Notes: generated by a model from the sequence alone, not told the origin. Positions 25,243 to 34,731 are shown, numbered from the stretch's first letter. The stretch is DNA of 64,000 bases from Erysipelotrichaceae bacterium (GCA_024684175.1 JAIKXJ010000040.1:1-64000); one strand, 5' to 3'. Numbers and translations: made by a program.

Positions 25243-27342
25243 ATGAATATAAAAGAGTATATTGCCCACAAGAACAAAGACCAAGAACAAACCATAAAAT
25301 CACATCTTGAAAGTACTGCAGAAATTGCAAGAAACTACGCAGTTGCTTTTAATTCGGGTGACCATGCCGAAATGATAGGACTATACCACGACATTGGGAA
25401 GTATTCGAATGAGTTTCAAAACAGGATCCGCAATCAAACAGGCAGAGTTGATCATTCTACCGCTGGAGCTTATGAACTGTTTCGCAATAATGATTTGGAC
25501 GGGGCTTTGTGCATAGCAGGACATCATAGCGGATTGCAAAATCTCGGAGATAGGTTTTCTGTTGAAAATGATGGATCATTTGCCGGAAGGATGAAATCTG
25601 CTTTGAAAAACGAGATTCCCGATTATTCCTTTTTTAGGAATGAAATCAGTCAAAACAAACCGATAACAGAACCCTTTAAACCAAAAGGTTTTGAAGAATA
25701 CGTGTATATCAAATTTCTCTATTCATGTCTTGTTGACGCAGATTATTTAGACACAGAACATTTCATGAAAGGATCGAGAAGGAAACAAGAGTTTGATTCG
25801 TTTACGGCAATGCTGGATTCGCTCGAGAAGTACAGAGAGCAATTCAAATACCCAAAAACAAAGCTTGATAAGATAAGAAATCAAATATACGAAGATTCGA
25901 TTTCGGCCGGAGAGGAGAAAGAATGCTTTTATTCTTTGTCGGCACCGACAGGCGCCGGGAAAACACTCGCATCACTTGGATTCTCTTTAAAAAAAGCGAT
26001 TTGTAATAAGAAAAACAGAATAATCTATGTGATCCCATATACAAGCATTATTGATCAAACGGTATCGATCTTTGATTCTATCATCGGGAAGAGGAATGTA
26101 TTGCCACATTATTCGGAATATGATTTCGATGATCAAGACGAAAATGAATATATAAAAAAGCTGGCAACGGAAAACTGGGATTTCCCGATAGTAGTTACTA
26201 CCGCTGTTCAGTTTTTTGAGTCTTTGTTCAGTAATCGATCTTCTAAAAGCAGAAAAATACATAATATTGCAAACAGCGTGATAGTCTTTGATGAGTACCA
26301 GATGATCCCGACTGATTGTCTTCTGCCATGTGTAAGAATGATCAACGAACTAATGAAACATTATAACTGCACAGTTTTGTTATCGACCGCAACACAACCC
26401 GGTACGGATCAATATGAAGAAAAGTGCAAGGAAATCGTTTCTGATGTTGAAGACATTCATAAAGAACTGAGAAGAGTGAGTTATGAGCAGATAGATCTGA
26501 ATGAGGATTCTCTTGCAGAACAGATAGTTTCAAGAAGACAGTGTCTAGTGATCGTCAATACAAGAAGAACAGCACAAGAAGTATACAAGAAAATTGCCGG
26601 GAAAGATTCGTTCCATTTATCGACTTTAATGCCGCCTAAGCTGAGAAGAAAAAAGCTCAAAGAAATACGTCAAAGATTAGAAGAAGGGCAAAATTGCAGA
26701 GTCGTTGCGACCAGTTTAATTGAAGCAGGAGTTGATGTTGATTTTCCTATCGTCTATAGGGAAATAAACGGTCTCGACTCGATAATACAAGCCGGAGGCA
26801 GATGTAACAGAGAATTCAGATATAAACCAGAAGAAAGTAAAGTTTATATCGTAAACATGAATAATACGATTCCTTTGTCACAAAGAAAAAATAAAGAAGC
26901 AATGGAAGAGGCTGTAAAGTTGGCGGACACAGATTCACAAGAAGCGATCAAAGCATATTATCACATCCTTTATGATCTGAAAGGAGAAGAGAATCTGGAT
27001 AAGAACGATATCGTTTCATCTGCGGGAAAGTTAAAGTTTGAGGACGTAAATGAGGAATTCCGATTCATAAAAGACAGATCAAAAACAATATATATCCCTT
27101 ACGATTCTATCTCACAAGATCTGATCAAATGTTTGAAAAACGGCGAACGGTCGAGATCCATCTTCAGAAAGCTTGGAGAATATGGAGTGAATGTTGATCA
27201 GAGTACATATTCTATATTATTGAAAGATCTTTCAATAGCAGAATTTGATGAAATAGCAATCCTTAATGATTTAGGTTTGTTTAGTTATGATACAGGCTTG
27301 CTGATTCCAAATGGAAGTACCGGAATTGGAATATTTATTTGA
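25243..27342 (+). CDS. cas3: CRISPR nuclease-helicase Cas3, type I-C
   Basis: A 699-residue protein that is recruited by Cascade to unwind and degrade target DNA. The N-terminal HD nuclease has H21 and the H49-D50 pair (LYHDIGKYSNEF) plus GHHSG. The SF2 helicase has Walker A SAPTGAGKTLAS (near 234-245), motif II FDEYQ (349-353, a DEYQ variant) and motif VI QAGGRCNRE. Single-polypeptide HD-helicase order is normal for I-C. The gene opens the cas operon and is AT-rich compared with rhaB upstream. Confidence 0.95.
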   Translation: MNIKEYIAHKNKDQEQTIKSHLESTAEIARNYAVAFNSGDHAEMIGLYHDIGKYSNEFQNRIRNQTGRVDHSTAGAYELFRNNDLDGALCIAGHHSGLQNLGDRFSVENDGSFAGRMKSALKNEIPDYSFFRNEISQNKPITEPFKPKGFEEYVYIKFLYSCLVDADYLDTEHFMKGSRRKQEFDSFTAMLDSLEKYREQFKYPKTKLDKIRNQIYEDSISAGEEKECFYSLSAPTGAGKTLASLGFSLKKAICNKKNRIIYVIPYTSIIDQTVSIFDSIIGKRNVLPHYSEYDFDDQDENEYIKKLATENWDFPIVVTTAVQFFESLFSNRSSKSRKIHNIANSVIVFDEYQMIPTDCLLPCVRMINELMKHYNCTVLLSTATQPGTDQYEEKCKEIVSDVEDIHKELRRVSYEQIDLNEDSLAEQIVSRRQCLVIVNTRRTAQEVYKKIAGKDSFHLSTLMPPKLRRKKLKEIRQRLEEGQNCRVVATSLIEAGVDVDFPIVYREINGLDSIIQAGGRCNREFRYKPEESKVYIVNMNNTIPLSQRKNKEAMEEAVKLADTDSQEAIKAYYHILYDLKGEENLDKNDIVSSAGKLKFEDVNEEFRFIKDRSKTIYIPYDSISQDLIKCLKNGERSRSIFRKLGEYGVNVDQSTYSILLKDLSIAEFDEIAILNDLGLFSYDTGLLIPNGSTGIGIFI

Positions 27343-27357
27343 AGAAAGGAGGGCTTA

Positions 27358-27999
27358 ATGAGTATCAAGATAGAAATATGGGGCGATTACGCTTGCTTCA
27401 CAAGACCGGAAATGAAAGTCGAAAGAGTAAGCTATGACATATTGACCCCTTCTGCAGCAAGAGGAATTTTAGAAGCGATCTATTGGCATCCGGGAATGAA
27501 ATGGGTCATTGACGAGATCAGGGTGATCAGCCCGATAAAATTCATGACGATCAAACGAAATGAAGTCAAATCCAAGATCAATGCAAGAAAGGCGACGGCT
27601 ACAAACGGGAGATTTATTGCTGCTTCTGCCGATATTGACCAAAGAACAAGCAGAATCTTGAAAGATGTGCATTATATCGTAGAGGCTCATTTTGAGATGA
27701 CAGACAAAGCGAGCGAAGAGGATAATCCGGGGAAATTTCAAAGCATAATCAAGAGGAGGATCCAAAAAGGGCAAAACTATCACCAGCCTTATTTTGGAAC
27801 AAGGGAATTTCCGGTTTCATATTCGCTATTCGACAATAGGGCGATTGAAGTCGATGAAGAACTAAAAGGAGAAAAGGATCTTGGCTATATGCTGTATGAT
27901 CTCGATTACTCAGATATCGAATCCATACAACCAATATTTTTTAAAGCGGTGATGATAGACGGGGTCGTTGACCTTCGAGAAAGTGAGATCCTGAAATGA
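27358..27999 (+). CDS. cas5c: Cas5c, pre-crRNA processing endonuclease
   Basis: A 213-residue RAMP protein. In type I-C it replaces Cas6: it cuts pre-crRNA in the repeat and caps the 5' handle. The N-terminal RAMP strand IEIWGDYACFTRPEMKVERV and the SAARGILEAIYWHPGMKW helix are typical of Cas5d/Csd5. An AAAGGAGG ribosome binding site precedes it. It overlaps cas8c by four bases. Confidence 0.93.
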   Translation: MSIKIEIWGDYACFTRPEMKVERVSYDILTPSAARGILEAIYWHPGMKWVIDEIRVISPIKFMTIKRNEVKSKINARKATATNGRFIAASADIDQRTSRILKDVHYIVEAHFEMTDKASEEDNPGKFQSIIKRRIQKGQNYHQPYFGTREFPVSYSLFDNRAIEVDEELKGEKDLGYMLYDLDYSDIESIQPIFFKAVMIDGVVDLRESEILK

Positions 28000-29756
28000 T
28001 TATAAAAGCCTTAGAAGAATTATATGAATCACTTGTAGATAATAGAAAACTTCCCGCAGAAGGATGGACGAACACCTCGGTTTCTTTTTGCATCGAAATA
28101 GATGACGGAGGCAATATAGTTGATCCTGTCGTTAGAGATCTTCGAGAAAGCAGAGAAGATGCAAACGGAAAAGAGACAATCGTTTCAAGAGAAATGATAT
28201 TGCCTAGTCCAGTCAAGAGAACCGGTAAAAATTACAAATCTAATTTTCTTTGGGACAACAGTTCATATCTGCTTGGAATAACAAAAAACAATAAAGATGA
28301 TCAAAAACAAAACGAGGAACTGAAAAAGAAATTTGAAGCATGTAAGGAGAAGCACTTAAGATTATGCGGAAACGATGATTCTGGAGCTGCAAAAGCGATC
28401 TGCGCTTATTTTGATAAAGGAATACAGATAAAAGCAGAAGATATCCCGGATTCTTATAGAAATGATTTCTTTTCAAAAAACATATGTATCCGGTACAAAG
28501 GAAAGTTTATACAAGATTATCCGGAAATCATTGAATTATGGAACAAGGCGGTTTCTCTAAAAGGAGATCCCGACGGATTGGATATCATAACGGGAAAAAG
28601 AGATAAGATTGCGAGCACACACCCAAGCATAAAAGGTGCCGGAGGGCAGGCGGCAGGAACTGCGATCGTTTCGGTGAATATGTCTTCTGGTGAATCGTAT
28701 GGAAAGAGTCAAGGTTATAATTCGCCTATCGGAGAGGAAACGGCAAGAGCATATGTTGAAGCGCTGAATTATCTTCTGAAAGATAATATGCATCACCAAA
28801 AGCTCAATGACGGAAATCTCAACATTGTATATTGGGCAAAAGGAGGAGAGGAAGCATATCAGGATTTGTTTATGATGCTGCTTGATCCTTCTCGGAATAC
28901 AGTCATCACAGACAATGATCTTGATGGGCTGATAAGAAAAATATGCAAAGGACAAGCACTGGACTTTGAAGGGGTAAAGATTCATCCGGATAATGAGTTT
29001 TATGTTCTCGGATTATCTCCGAACAACGCCAGACAGTCAATCAGATTCTTTTATTCATCAACATTGAACGAAATGGTCAAAGCGATCGAAGCCCATTATA
29101 AAGATATTGAAGTGATCCGACCAAAAGATGAAAAAAGGTATCTGTCTCCTTGGGATCTTCTGAAACAAACTGTTAGGAAAAATAGCGAAGGCAAGCTCCT
29201 TCAAGAGATAAAACCCTCTTTAGCTGAAGATCTCTTGTCGTCGATCTTGACAAATCGCGCATATCCGTTTGCTCTGTTTGTTCAGACCATCAACAGAATC
29301 AGAGCAGGCGAAAACATCAACTATAAAAAAGCATCCATCATTAAAGGATATCTGCTGAGGCGAAATATCAGCGAAGAAATAAAGGAGGTATTAACGGTGG
29401 GTCTAAACACAAATTCGGAATATGTTCCATATATTCTTGGCAGACTGTTCTTTGTGCTTGAAGATATTCAACAAAAAGCCAATCCAGGGATCAATACAAC
29501 GATCAGAGACAGATATTTCAATGCTGCATCAGCCACTCCACAAGTCGTTTTTCCTAAATTGATCAGACTATCACAAAGTCATTTAAAGAAACTGAACGAT
29601 TCACAAAAACGATGGTATGAGAAACAAATTGAAGATCTGATGTCTAAGATCAAAGAATCCTATCCTGCAAGATTGACTTTGGAGGAACAAGGAACTTTTC
29701 AGCTCGGATACTACCATCAAAAACAATATACATTTACAAAGAAGGAGGAAAGGTAA
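27996..29756 (+). CDS. cas8c: Cas8c (Csd1), Cascade large subunit
   Basis: A 586-residue large subunit that recognises the PAM and recruits Cas3. It has typical Csd1 text: KSNFLWDNSSYLLGI, VSVNMSSGESYGKSQGYNSP, YWAKGG, and LGLSPNNARQSIRFFY. Length is normal. In many I-C systems an internal start within this gene also yields the small subunit Cas11c; a candidate region would be the last third, but I cannot place it from sequence alone. Confidence 0.94.
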   Translation: MIIKALEELYESLVDNRKLPAEGWTNTSVSFCIEIDDGGNIVDPVVRDLRESREDANGKETIVSREMILPSPVKRTGKNYKSNFLWDNSSYLLGITKNNKDDQKQNEELKKKFEACKEKHLRLCGNDDSGAAKAICAYFDKGIQIKAEDIPDSYRNDFFSKNICIRYKGKFIQDYPEIIELWNKAVSLKGDPDGLDIITGKRDKIASTHPSIKGAGGQAAGTAIVSVNMSSGESYGKSQGYNSPIGEETARAYVEALNYLLKDNMHHQKLNDGNLNIVYWAKGGEEAYQDLFMMLLDPSRNTVITDNDLDGLIRKICKGQALDFEGVKIHPDNEFYVLGLSPNNARQSIRFFYSSTLNEMVKAIEAHYKDIEVIRPKDEKRYLSPWDLLKQTVRKNSEGKLLQEIKPSLAEDLLSSILTNRAYPFALFVQTINRIRAGENINYKKASIIKGYLLRRNISEEIKEVLTVGLNTNSEYVPYILGRLFFVLEDIQQKANPGINTTIRDRYFNAASATPQVVFPKLIRLSQSHLKKLNDSQKRWYEKQIEDLMSKIKESYPARLTLEEQGTFQLGYYHQKQYTFTKKEER

Positions 29757-29757
29757 A

Positions 29758-30675
29758 ATGTCTGAAGTTATTAAAAACAAGTATGATTTCGTAGTCCTAT
29801 TTGACGTAAAAAACGGAAATCCAAATGGAGACCCGGATTCTGGAAACATGCCGAGAACCGATGTAGAAACGGGACACGGTTTGGTAACGGATGTATGCAT
29901 TAAGAGAAAAATAAGAAATTACATTGAGACAGTTAAAGAAGACGAAGAGGGATTTGGTATTTATATCAAGGAGAGAGTGCCTCTCAATTTGGCGGAAAGA
30001 AACAGTTGCAATAAGCTGGATTGTCTTCCGAAATCAGAAACACAGGAAGAACTCGTTGAGAACTTGAAAAAGGCAAAGAAAAACAACGATCCAAATATCG
30101 ATCTTAAAGCGAAAGATATACTTTGTAAAGATTTTTACGATATCAGAGCTTTTGGAGCAGTGTTGACAACGTTCACAAAGGCCGGATTAAATTACGGACA
30201 AGTAAGAGGTCCTGTTCAGTTTTCTTTTGCGAGAAGCATCGATCCGGTGGTTCCTCAGGAAGTAACTATTACTAGAGTTGCGATTACGACAGAGAAGGAT
30301 GCGGAGAATAAAAAAACAGAGATGGGAAGCAAGTATATTATTCCGTACGGTTTGTATAGGATGGAAGGACACGTTTCCGCTAATCTAGCAAAAAAAGTAA
30401 CTCACTTCACTGAAGAAGACTTATCGATCCTTTGGACCGCGATCGAGAACATGTTTGAAAACGACCGTTCGGCAGCAAGAGGTGATATGGCTGTGAGAAG
30501 ACTTTATATTTTTAAGCATGACTCGGAATACGGGAATGCACCTTCTCATAAACTTATGGATCTGATTGACATTTCAAAGAAGGAGGGTGTTACCGTCCCA
30601 AGACAGTTTACTGATTATCAAGTCACAGTTGATAAAAACGATATTCCAGAAGGCGTTATCTTAATCGAACGGTAA
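29758..30675 (+). CDS. cas7c: Cas7c (Csd2), Cascade backbone subunit
   Basis: A 305-residue RAMP protein that polymerises along crRNA. Csd2 hallmarks are FDVKNGNPNGDPDSGNMPR near the N-terminus, DIRAFGAVL, and RGPVQFSFARSIDPV. A strong AGGAGG lies just before its ATG, consistent with the high copy number of Cas7 in Cascade. Confidence 0.96.
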   Translation: MSEVIKNKYDFVVLFDVKNGNPNGDPDSGNMPRTDVETGHGLVTDVCIKRKIRNYIETVKEDEEGFGIYIKERVPLNLAERNSCNKLDCLPKSETQEELVENLKKAKKNNDPNIDLKAKDILCKDFYDIRAFGAVLTTFTKAGLNYGQVRGPVQFSFARSIDPVVPQEVTITRVAITTEKDAENKKTEMGSKYIIPYGLYRMEGHVSANLAKKVTHFTEEDLSILWTAIENMFENDRSAARGDMAVRRLYIFKHDSEYGNAPSHKLMDLIDISKKEGVTVPRQFTDYQVTVDKNDIPEGVILIER

Positions 30676-30677
30676 AG

Positions 30678-31331
30678 ATGACAGAAGACGATTTTCTGTC
30701 TCTCTCAGGAATACAACATTTCATTTATTGTCGAAGACAATGGGCACTGATCCATATAGAAAAGCAGTGGCAAGAAAGCGGAGACACTGTACAGGGGAAG
30801 TTATTTCATCATGTTGTCGAAGATGAAGATAAAAAAGAAAAAAGAAAAGAGGTGATTATTACTCGAGCAGTAAGAGTAAAATCTTCCGAATTAAAAATTT
30901 CCGGCATATGTGACGTTATTGAATTTCATAGAAATAATAACGGGATCAAGATAGGATCTTGGGAAGGAAAATGGATTCCATATCCTGTGGAGTATAAAAA
31001 AGGATCTCCAAAAGAAGATGATTCTGATATATTACAGCTCTGTGCAGAAGCAATGTGTCTGGAAGAAATGCTTTGTTGCGATATTTCTGAAGGCGCGTTG
31101 TTTTATGGAGAAATAAAAAGACGACAAATAATAAACTTCGATCAGGAGTTAAAAGAAAGAACAAAAAACGTCTTTATAGAAATGTGGAAATACTATAATG
31201 CCGGATGGACTCCAAAGCAAAAGTATGGAAAAAAGTGCAGACGTTGCTCCATGTATGATTTGTGTATTCCGAAACTGACTAATAGCGGAACGGTGGAGAT
31301 GTATATAGAAAAAACTATTAATGAAGAATGA
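30678..31331 (+). CDS. cas4: Cas4 exonuclease
   Basis: A 217-residue RecB-type nuclease that trims prespacers so that they are inserted with correct PAM orientation. The N-terminal cluster Cys is in FIYCRRQWALIH, and three C-terminal Cys are in KCRRCSMYDLC, forming the iron-sulfur site. The nuclease motif PVEYKKG supplies the Glu and Lys. It overlaps cas1 by four bases, the normal I-C order. Confidence 0.95.
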   Translation: MTEDDFLSLSGIQHFIYCRRQWALIHIEKQWQESGDTVQGKLFHHVVEDEDKKEKRKEVIITRAVRVKSSELKISGICDVIEFHRNNNGIKIGSWEGKWIPYPVEYKKGSPKEDDSDILQLCAEAMCLEEMLCCDISEGALFYGEIKRRQIINFDQELKERTKNVFIEMWKYYNAGWTPKQKYGKKCRRCSMYDLCIPKLTNSGTVEMYIEKTINEE

Positions 31332-32359
31332 GACAATTGCTTAATACGTTGTATGTTACTTCAGAAGATGCATATTTGAAATTAAATGGCGAAACGATAG
31401 AGGTAATGGACGGAGAAATAACGATTGGGAAATTTCCTTTGCTTTTATTTGAGTCCATTATTTGTTTCAGTAACCGAGGAGCAAGCCCATATTTAATGGG
31501 AAAGTGTGGTGAGATGGGGATAAATCTGTCTTTCTTCTCTCCTAGAGGAAGATTTCTTTCAAGAGCGATGGGAAAACAATGCGGGAATATTTTGCTCAGG
31601 AAAGAACAGTACCGATTAAGCGAAGATAAAGACAGAAGTTTCACAGTAGCAAAGAATTTCATAATCGGAAAAGTGTTCAATTGCAGATGGATAATTGAAA
31701 GAATGACAAGAGATCATCCAGCAAGAGTAGATGTGAAACGTTTAAAAGGAATTTCCCATTCATTAAATGAAAGACTTCATTGCATACAGAAATGCGAGTC
31801 TTTTGAAAGCCTACGGGGATATGAAGGGAAAGCATCGGTCGAATACTTTTCTGTTTTTGATGATCAAATCTTGAATCAGAAAGAGGATTTTAAGTTTACA
31901 GACAGGAACAAAAGACCACCAACAGATAATGTCAATGCGCTTCTATCGTTTGGATATGCGCTGTTAGCAAATGATTGTATATCAGCATTGGAAGGAGTTG
32001 GCTTGGATCCATATACAGGGTTTATGCATACGGATCGTCCGGGAAGAGAATCATTAGCGTTAGATTTGATGGAAGAACTTCGTCCGGTAGTGATTGATAG
32101 ATTGGTGTTATCTCTAATCAACAAGAAGATTATTAATAAATCGCATTTTCAAAAACAAGAAAGTGGTGCAGTATTATTAAACGATGATGGTAGGAAATGT
32201 TTCTTGTCACAATATCAGGAAAGAAAGCAAACAGAAATCGTTCATCCATACTTAAAAGAAAAAATCAAATGGGGATTAATCCCTCATGTGCAAGCTATGC
32301 TGTTATCCAGATGCATAAGAGGCGATCTGGATAGTTATCCTTGTTTTTTATGGAAATGA
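31328..32359 (+). CDS. cas1: Cas1 integrase, type I-C
   Basis: A 343-residue integrase that inserts spacers with Cas2. The metal-binding C-terminal domain is intact: YTGFMHTDRPGRESLALDLMEE holds His234 and the following acidic residues. The N-terminal beta domain begins MRQLLNTLYVTSEDAYLKLNGE. Length is typical. Confidence 0.96.
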   Translation: MRQLLNTLYVTSEDAYLKLNGETIEVMDGEITIGKFPLLLFESIICFSNRGASPYLMGKCGEMGINLSFFSPRGRFLSRAMGKQCGNILLRKEQYRLSEDKDRSFTVAKNFIIGKVFNCRWIIERMTRDHPARVDVKRLKGISHSLNERLHCIQKCESFESLRGYEGKASVEYFSVFDDQILNQKEDFKFTDRNKRPPTDNVNALLSFGYALLANDCISALEGVGLDPYTGFMHTDRPGRESLALDLMEELRPVVIDRLVLSLINKKIINKSHFQKQESGAVLLNDDGRKCFLSQYQERKQTEIVHPYLKEKIKWGLIPHVQAMLLSRCIRGDLDSYPCFLWK

Positions 32360-32360
32360 T

Positions 32361-32651
32361 ATGTTGATTTTGATTACTTATGATGTGTCTACAGAAACCA
32401 AATCTGGTAAAAACAGATTAAGAAAAGTTGCGAAGAGCTGTGAGAATTATGGACAGCGTGTTCAAAACTCGGTTTTTGAGTGTGAGATTAATATGGCTCA
32501 ATACAAAATTCTGAAAAGCGAATTGAAATCAATCATCAACGAAGATGAAGATAATTTACGATTTTATCAACTCAACGATAAAGAGAAGGGTAGGGTTGAA
32601 GAATGTGGTCGTAGAAGAAGATATGACCCTAAAGGGATCATCATGATTTAG
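32361..32651 (+). CDS. cas2: Cas2
   Basis: A 96-residue ferredoxin-fold protein that scaffolds Cas1. It begins MLILITYDVST with the conserved Asp8 and contains RVQNSVFECE, the dimer strand. It starts two bases after cas1 and is the last cas gene before the leader. Confidence 0.95.
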   Translation: MLILITYDVSTETKSGKNRLRKVAKSCENYGQRVQNSVFECEINMAQYKILKSELKSIINEDEDNLRFYQLNDKEKGRVEECGRRRRYDPKGIIMI

Positions 32652-32835
32652 ATGCATTATGTAATGGTGCGAAAAACAAGCTAGCACAATCATTTTGATT
32701 CTTCGCACCAAAAAAAGAGCATCAAAACAGTTATCTGTGGGCTTTTGTATACTACGCTTCTGAGTTTTTTGTATTAATAAACTGGAAGTAAATGATGTTT
32801 TTAGGAAAACAGCCAATATAATGGCCAGTTTTGCG
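32652..32835 (+). promoter_or_regulatory. CRISPR leader with crRNA promoter
   Basis: AT-rich 184-base leader between cas2 and the first repeat. It contains a 9-bp perfect inverted repeat TGGTGCGAA (32665-32673) / TTCGCACCA (32702-32710), and a TATAAT (32817-32822) that would start the pre-crRNA just before the first repeat. The same TATAAT lies in the loop of an imperfect hairpin AAAACAGCCA / TGGCCAGTTTT (32806-32832). The -35 is weak. Confidence 0.6.
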
Positions 32836-33538
32836 GTCGCTCCTCGCATGAGGAGCGTGGATTGAAATACATGGAACAGCTCGTCAATCGTCACGTTGAC
32901 TAGTCGCTCCTCGCATGAGGAGCGTGGATTGAAATTCAATAAGGAACAGGAAAACCATAAGAACGAGATGGTCGCTCCTCGCATGAGGAGCGTGGATTGA
33001 AATTGATCGTGCTGGAACTCGTTTATATCGGCTTTCCTGTCGCTCCTCGCATGAGGAGCGTGGATTGAAATGTCAAAAGCATGAGGATCGATCTCTTCGG
33101 TAAACCGTCGCTCCTCGCATGAGGAGCGTGGATTGAAATTATAGATCCTGTTGTTATCGAAGCCATCTGGACGGTCGCTCCTCGCATGAGGAGCGTGGAT
33201 TGAAATTTGTTTTCATAGAGCTTGAGAATCTGCGCCGGGGTCGCTCCTCGCATGAGGAGCGTGGATTGAAATATCTAAACATGAATGCAGATGATGACGG
33301 CTTCGGTCGCTCCTCGCATGAGGAGCGTGGATTGAAATAATTCGACAGGCTTCGGAGTCCATGCGAGTATTGTCGCTCCTCGCATGAGGAGCGTGGATTG
33401 AAATATGAAGCAGACGGCACACTTCGACGCACTCTTTGGTCGCTCCTCGCATGAGGAGCGTGGATTGAAATCTTACGGATCCACGAATCAAGGAAGAACT
33501 AATTTGTCGCTCCTCGCATGAGGGGCGTGGATTGAAAT
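32836..33538 (+). CRISPR. Type I-C CRISPR array, 11 repeats and 10 spacers
   Basis: Repeats are 33 bases, beginning GTCGCTCCTC and ending GCGTGGATTGAAAT, with an internal palindrome CGCTCCTC-gcat-GAGGAGCG as in type I-C. Repeat starts are 32836, 32903, 32971, 33039, 33107, 33174, 33240, 33306, 33372, 33439 and 33506. Spacers are 33-35 bases. Ten repeats are identical; the last one carries one change (GAGGAGCG to GAGGGGCG), which breaks one stem pair and marks the leader-distal, oldest end. Spacers have higher GC than the cas genes and several read as open coding frames, as expected of phage or plasmid coding DNA. After the last repeat a GTCGTCG stretch near 33571 may be a worn-out extra repeat start. 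Confidence 0.98.
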
Positions 33539-33644
33539 TACGAGATGTCGATGTTTCTGGCTTCATTGCTGTCGTCGTTGCTCATATGATAAAAAAACAA
33601 ACGTCAGCCAAAAAAGAAAAGGTTAATTCTTGTTTTCACATGTA

Positions 33645-33672
33645 ATGTAAGTTGAAAATACTTACATTTTTT
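33645..33672 (+). terminator. Probable terminator downstream of the CRISPR array
   Basis: Stem ATGTAAG / CTTACAT with a nine-base loop, directly followed by six T. An overlapping alternative stem TTACAT / ATGTAA lies just to the right. AT-rich, so strength is uncertain. Confidence 0.55.
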
Positions 33673-33716
33673 ATGTAAAAACTTTGCTAAATCGTTGCTA
33701 AGTTTCTTTGAAAGAA

Positions 33717-33745
33717 TTGACATAAGTGAATGTTCATTCAATAAT
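33717..33745 (+). promoter_or_regulatory. SigA promoter with TetR operator in the spacer
   Basis: Consensus -35 TTGACA (33717-33722), 17-bp spacer, -10 AATAAT (33740-33745). The spacer is filled by the perfect palindrome TGAATG-tt-CATTCA (33727-33740), a fitting autoregulatory operator for the TetR protein encoded directly downstream. Confidence 0.8.
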
Positions 33746-33762
33746 GAAAGCGAGGTATTTTT

Positions 33763-34323
33763 ATGAGGACCAGAGACTACGATAAACAGGAACGGATCAA
33801 GGAAGCAATGATCGATCTGATCCTGAAAGAAGGGATCAACGGAGCATCGGTCGCCAAGATCGCCAGGAAGGCAAATGTTTCGCCGGCAACGATCTATGTC
33901 TATTACGAAAACAAGGAAGAGATGCTTTCGGAAGTCTTCAACGAGTGTGCACACCGTTCTTATTCCTATATACAGGAGTGCATCGACCCGAAGATGAGCG
34001 GGAAGATGTTCATCGAAGCTTTGATCCGCAGTGCCTATGAATTTGCGCTGAAGAACGAGGAGATCTTCTCGTTCGTCGAACAGTGTTCCTCCTGTCCGAC
34101 GCTGGCGGAAAGCGTGAGTCATTCGGACTATTCCAAATATGTCTTCGATCTCATTCACGAGTATCAGAACAAGAAGATCCTGAAGACGTATTCCGACACC
34201 AATGTCGCTGCCGTACTGTTTGCACCGGTGAAGTTCATGGCGATGAACCGTTCGGCCTACAAGGATACGGAGGAAGGCCTTGCTGAACTTATTTCTATGA
34301 TGCAGGATCTCCTGCTTTATTGA
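33763..34323 (+). CDS. TetR/AcrR-family transcriptional regulator
   Basis: A 186-residue repressor-type protein. The N-terminal HTH is classical: RIKEAMIDLILKEGINGASVA then KIARKANVSPATIYVYYENKEEML. The C-terminal ligand domain has no recognised specificity. It is the first gene of tetR-spx-lon behind a near-consensus promoter with a palindromic operator, so it probably represses itself and possibly the two stress genes. The GCGAGG ribosome binding site fits ATG 33763. Confidence 0.9.
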   Translation: MRTRDYDKQERIKEAMIDLILKEGINGASVAKIARKANVSPATIYVYYENKEEMLSEVFNECAHRSYSYIQECIDPKMSGKMFIEALIRSAYEFALKNEEIFSFVEQCSSCPTLAESVSHSDYSKYVFDLIHEYQNKKILKTYSDTNVAAVLFAPVKFMAMNRSAYKDTEEGLAELISMMQDLLLY

Positions 34324-34353
34324 CCGTTATTCATTTATTTCGGAGGTGCTTAT

Positions 34354-34731
34354 ATGATCGTGATCTACACATCGGAAGGCTGTTCATCCTGCCGCAAGGC
34401 GAAACAGTACATGAAGGACAACAACCTGGAATTCATTGAGAAAAACATAAACAAAGGCTGCCTTAACGAAGAGGAAGTCGCTTATCTGCTGAAACGGACC
34501 GAGAATGGTTCGGAGGATCTGATCTCATCGAGATCGAGGATCATCAAAGAAGGCGGCGTCGACATCGAGGACATGAGCACATCGGATCTCGTGAAGTTCA
34601 TCACGGACAATCCGACGGTCCTGAAGCGGCCGATCATCATCGACGGTTATGAGATGCAGACCGGTTACGATGAGGAACAGATCTCCGTCTTCAAGAGGAA
34701 CGGTCTGAAAAAGCTCAGTTTTGCATTATAA
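34354..34731 (+). CDS. spx: Spx/ArsC-family redox regulator
   Basis: A 125-residue thioredoxin-like protein with the redox switch Cys10-Ser-Ser-Cys13 (YTSEGCSSCRKAKQYM). It also has the ENGSEDLISSRS region that contacts the RNA polymerase alpha C-terminal domain in Spx, and the conserved Arg of KRPIIIDG. Spx binds RNA polymerase and redirects transcription under disulfide stress and is itself controlled by proteolysis. It lies 30 bases after tetR and 21 bases before lon. Confidence 0.9.
   Translation: MIVIYTSEGCSSCRKAKQYMKDNNLEFIEKNINKGCLNEEEVAYLLKRTENGSEDLISSRSRIIKEGGVDIEDMSTSDLVKFITDNPTVLKRPIIIDGYEMQTGYDEEQISVFKRNGLKKLSFAL

Noticed and set aside
32665..32710. Leader inverted repeat as a transcription terminator of cas2
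   Set aside because: The loop is 28 bases and the right arm is followed by A residues, not T, on the plus strand.
33023..33566. Three minus-strand ORFs running through the CRISPR array
   Set aside because: They exist only because the 33-base repeats contain no stop in those frames; the text is repeat-derived (MRGAT, SIHAPHARSD).
25073..33762. Mobile element carrying the CRISPR-Cas locus
   Set aside because: Base composition suggests transfer, but no transposase, integrase or flanking direct repeats could be found at either edge.
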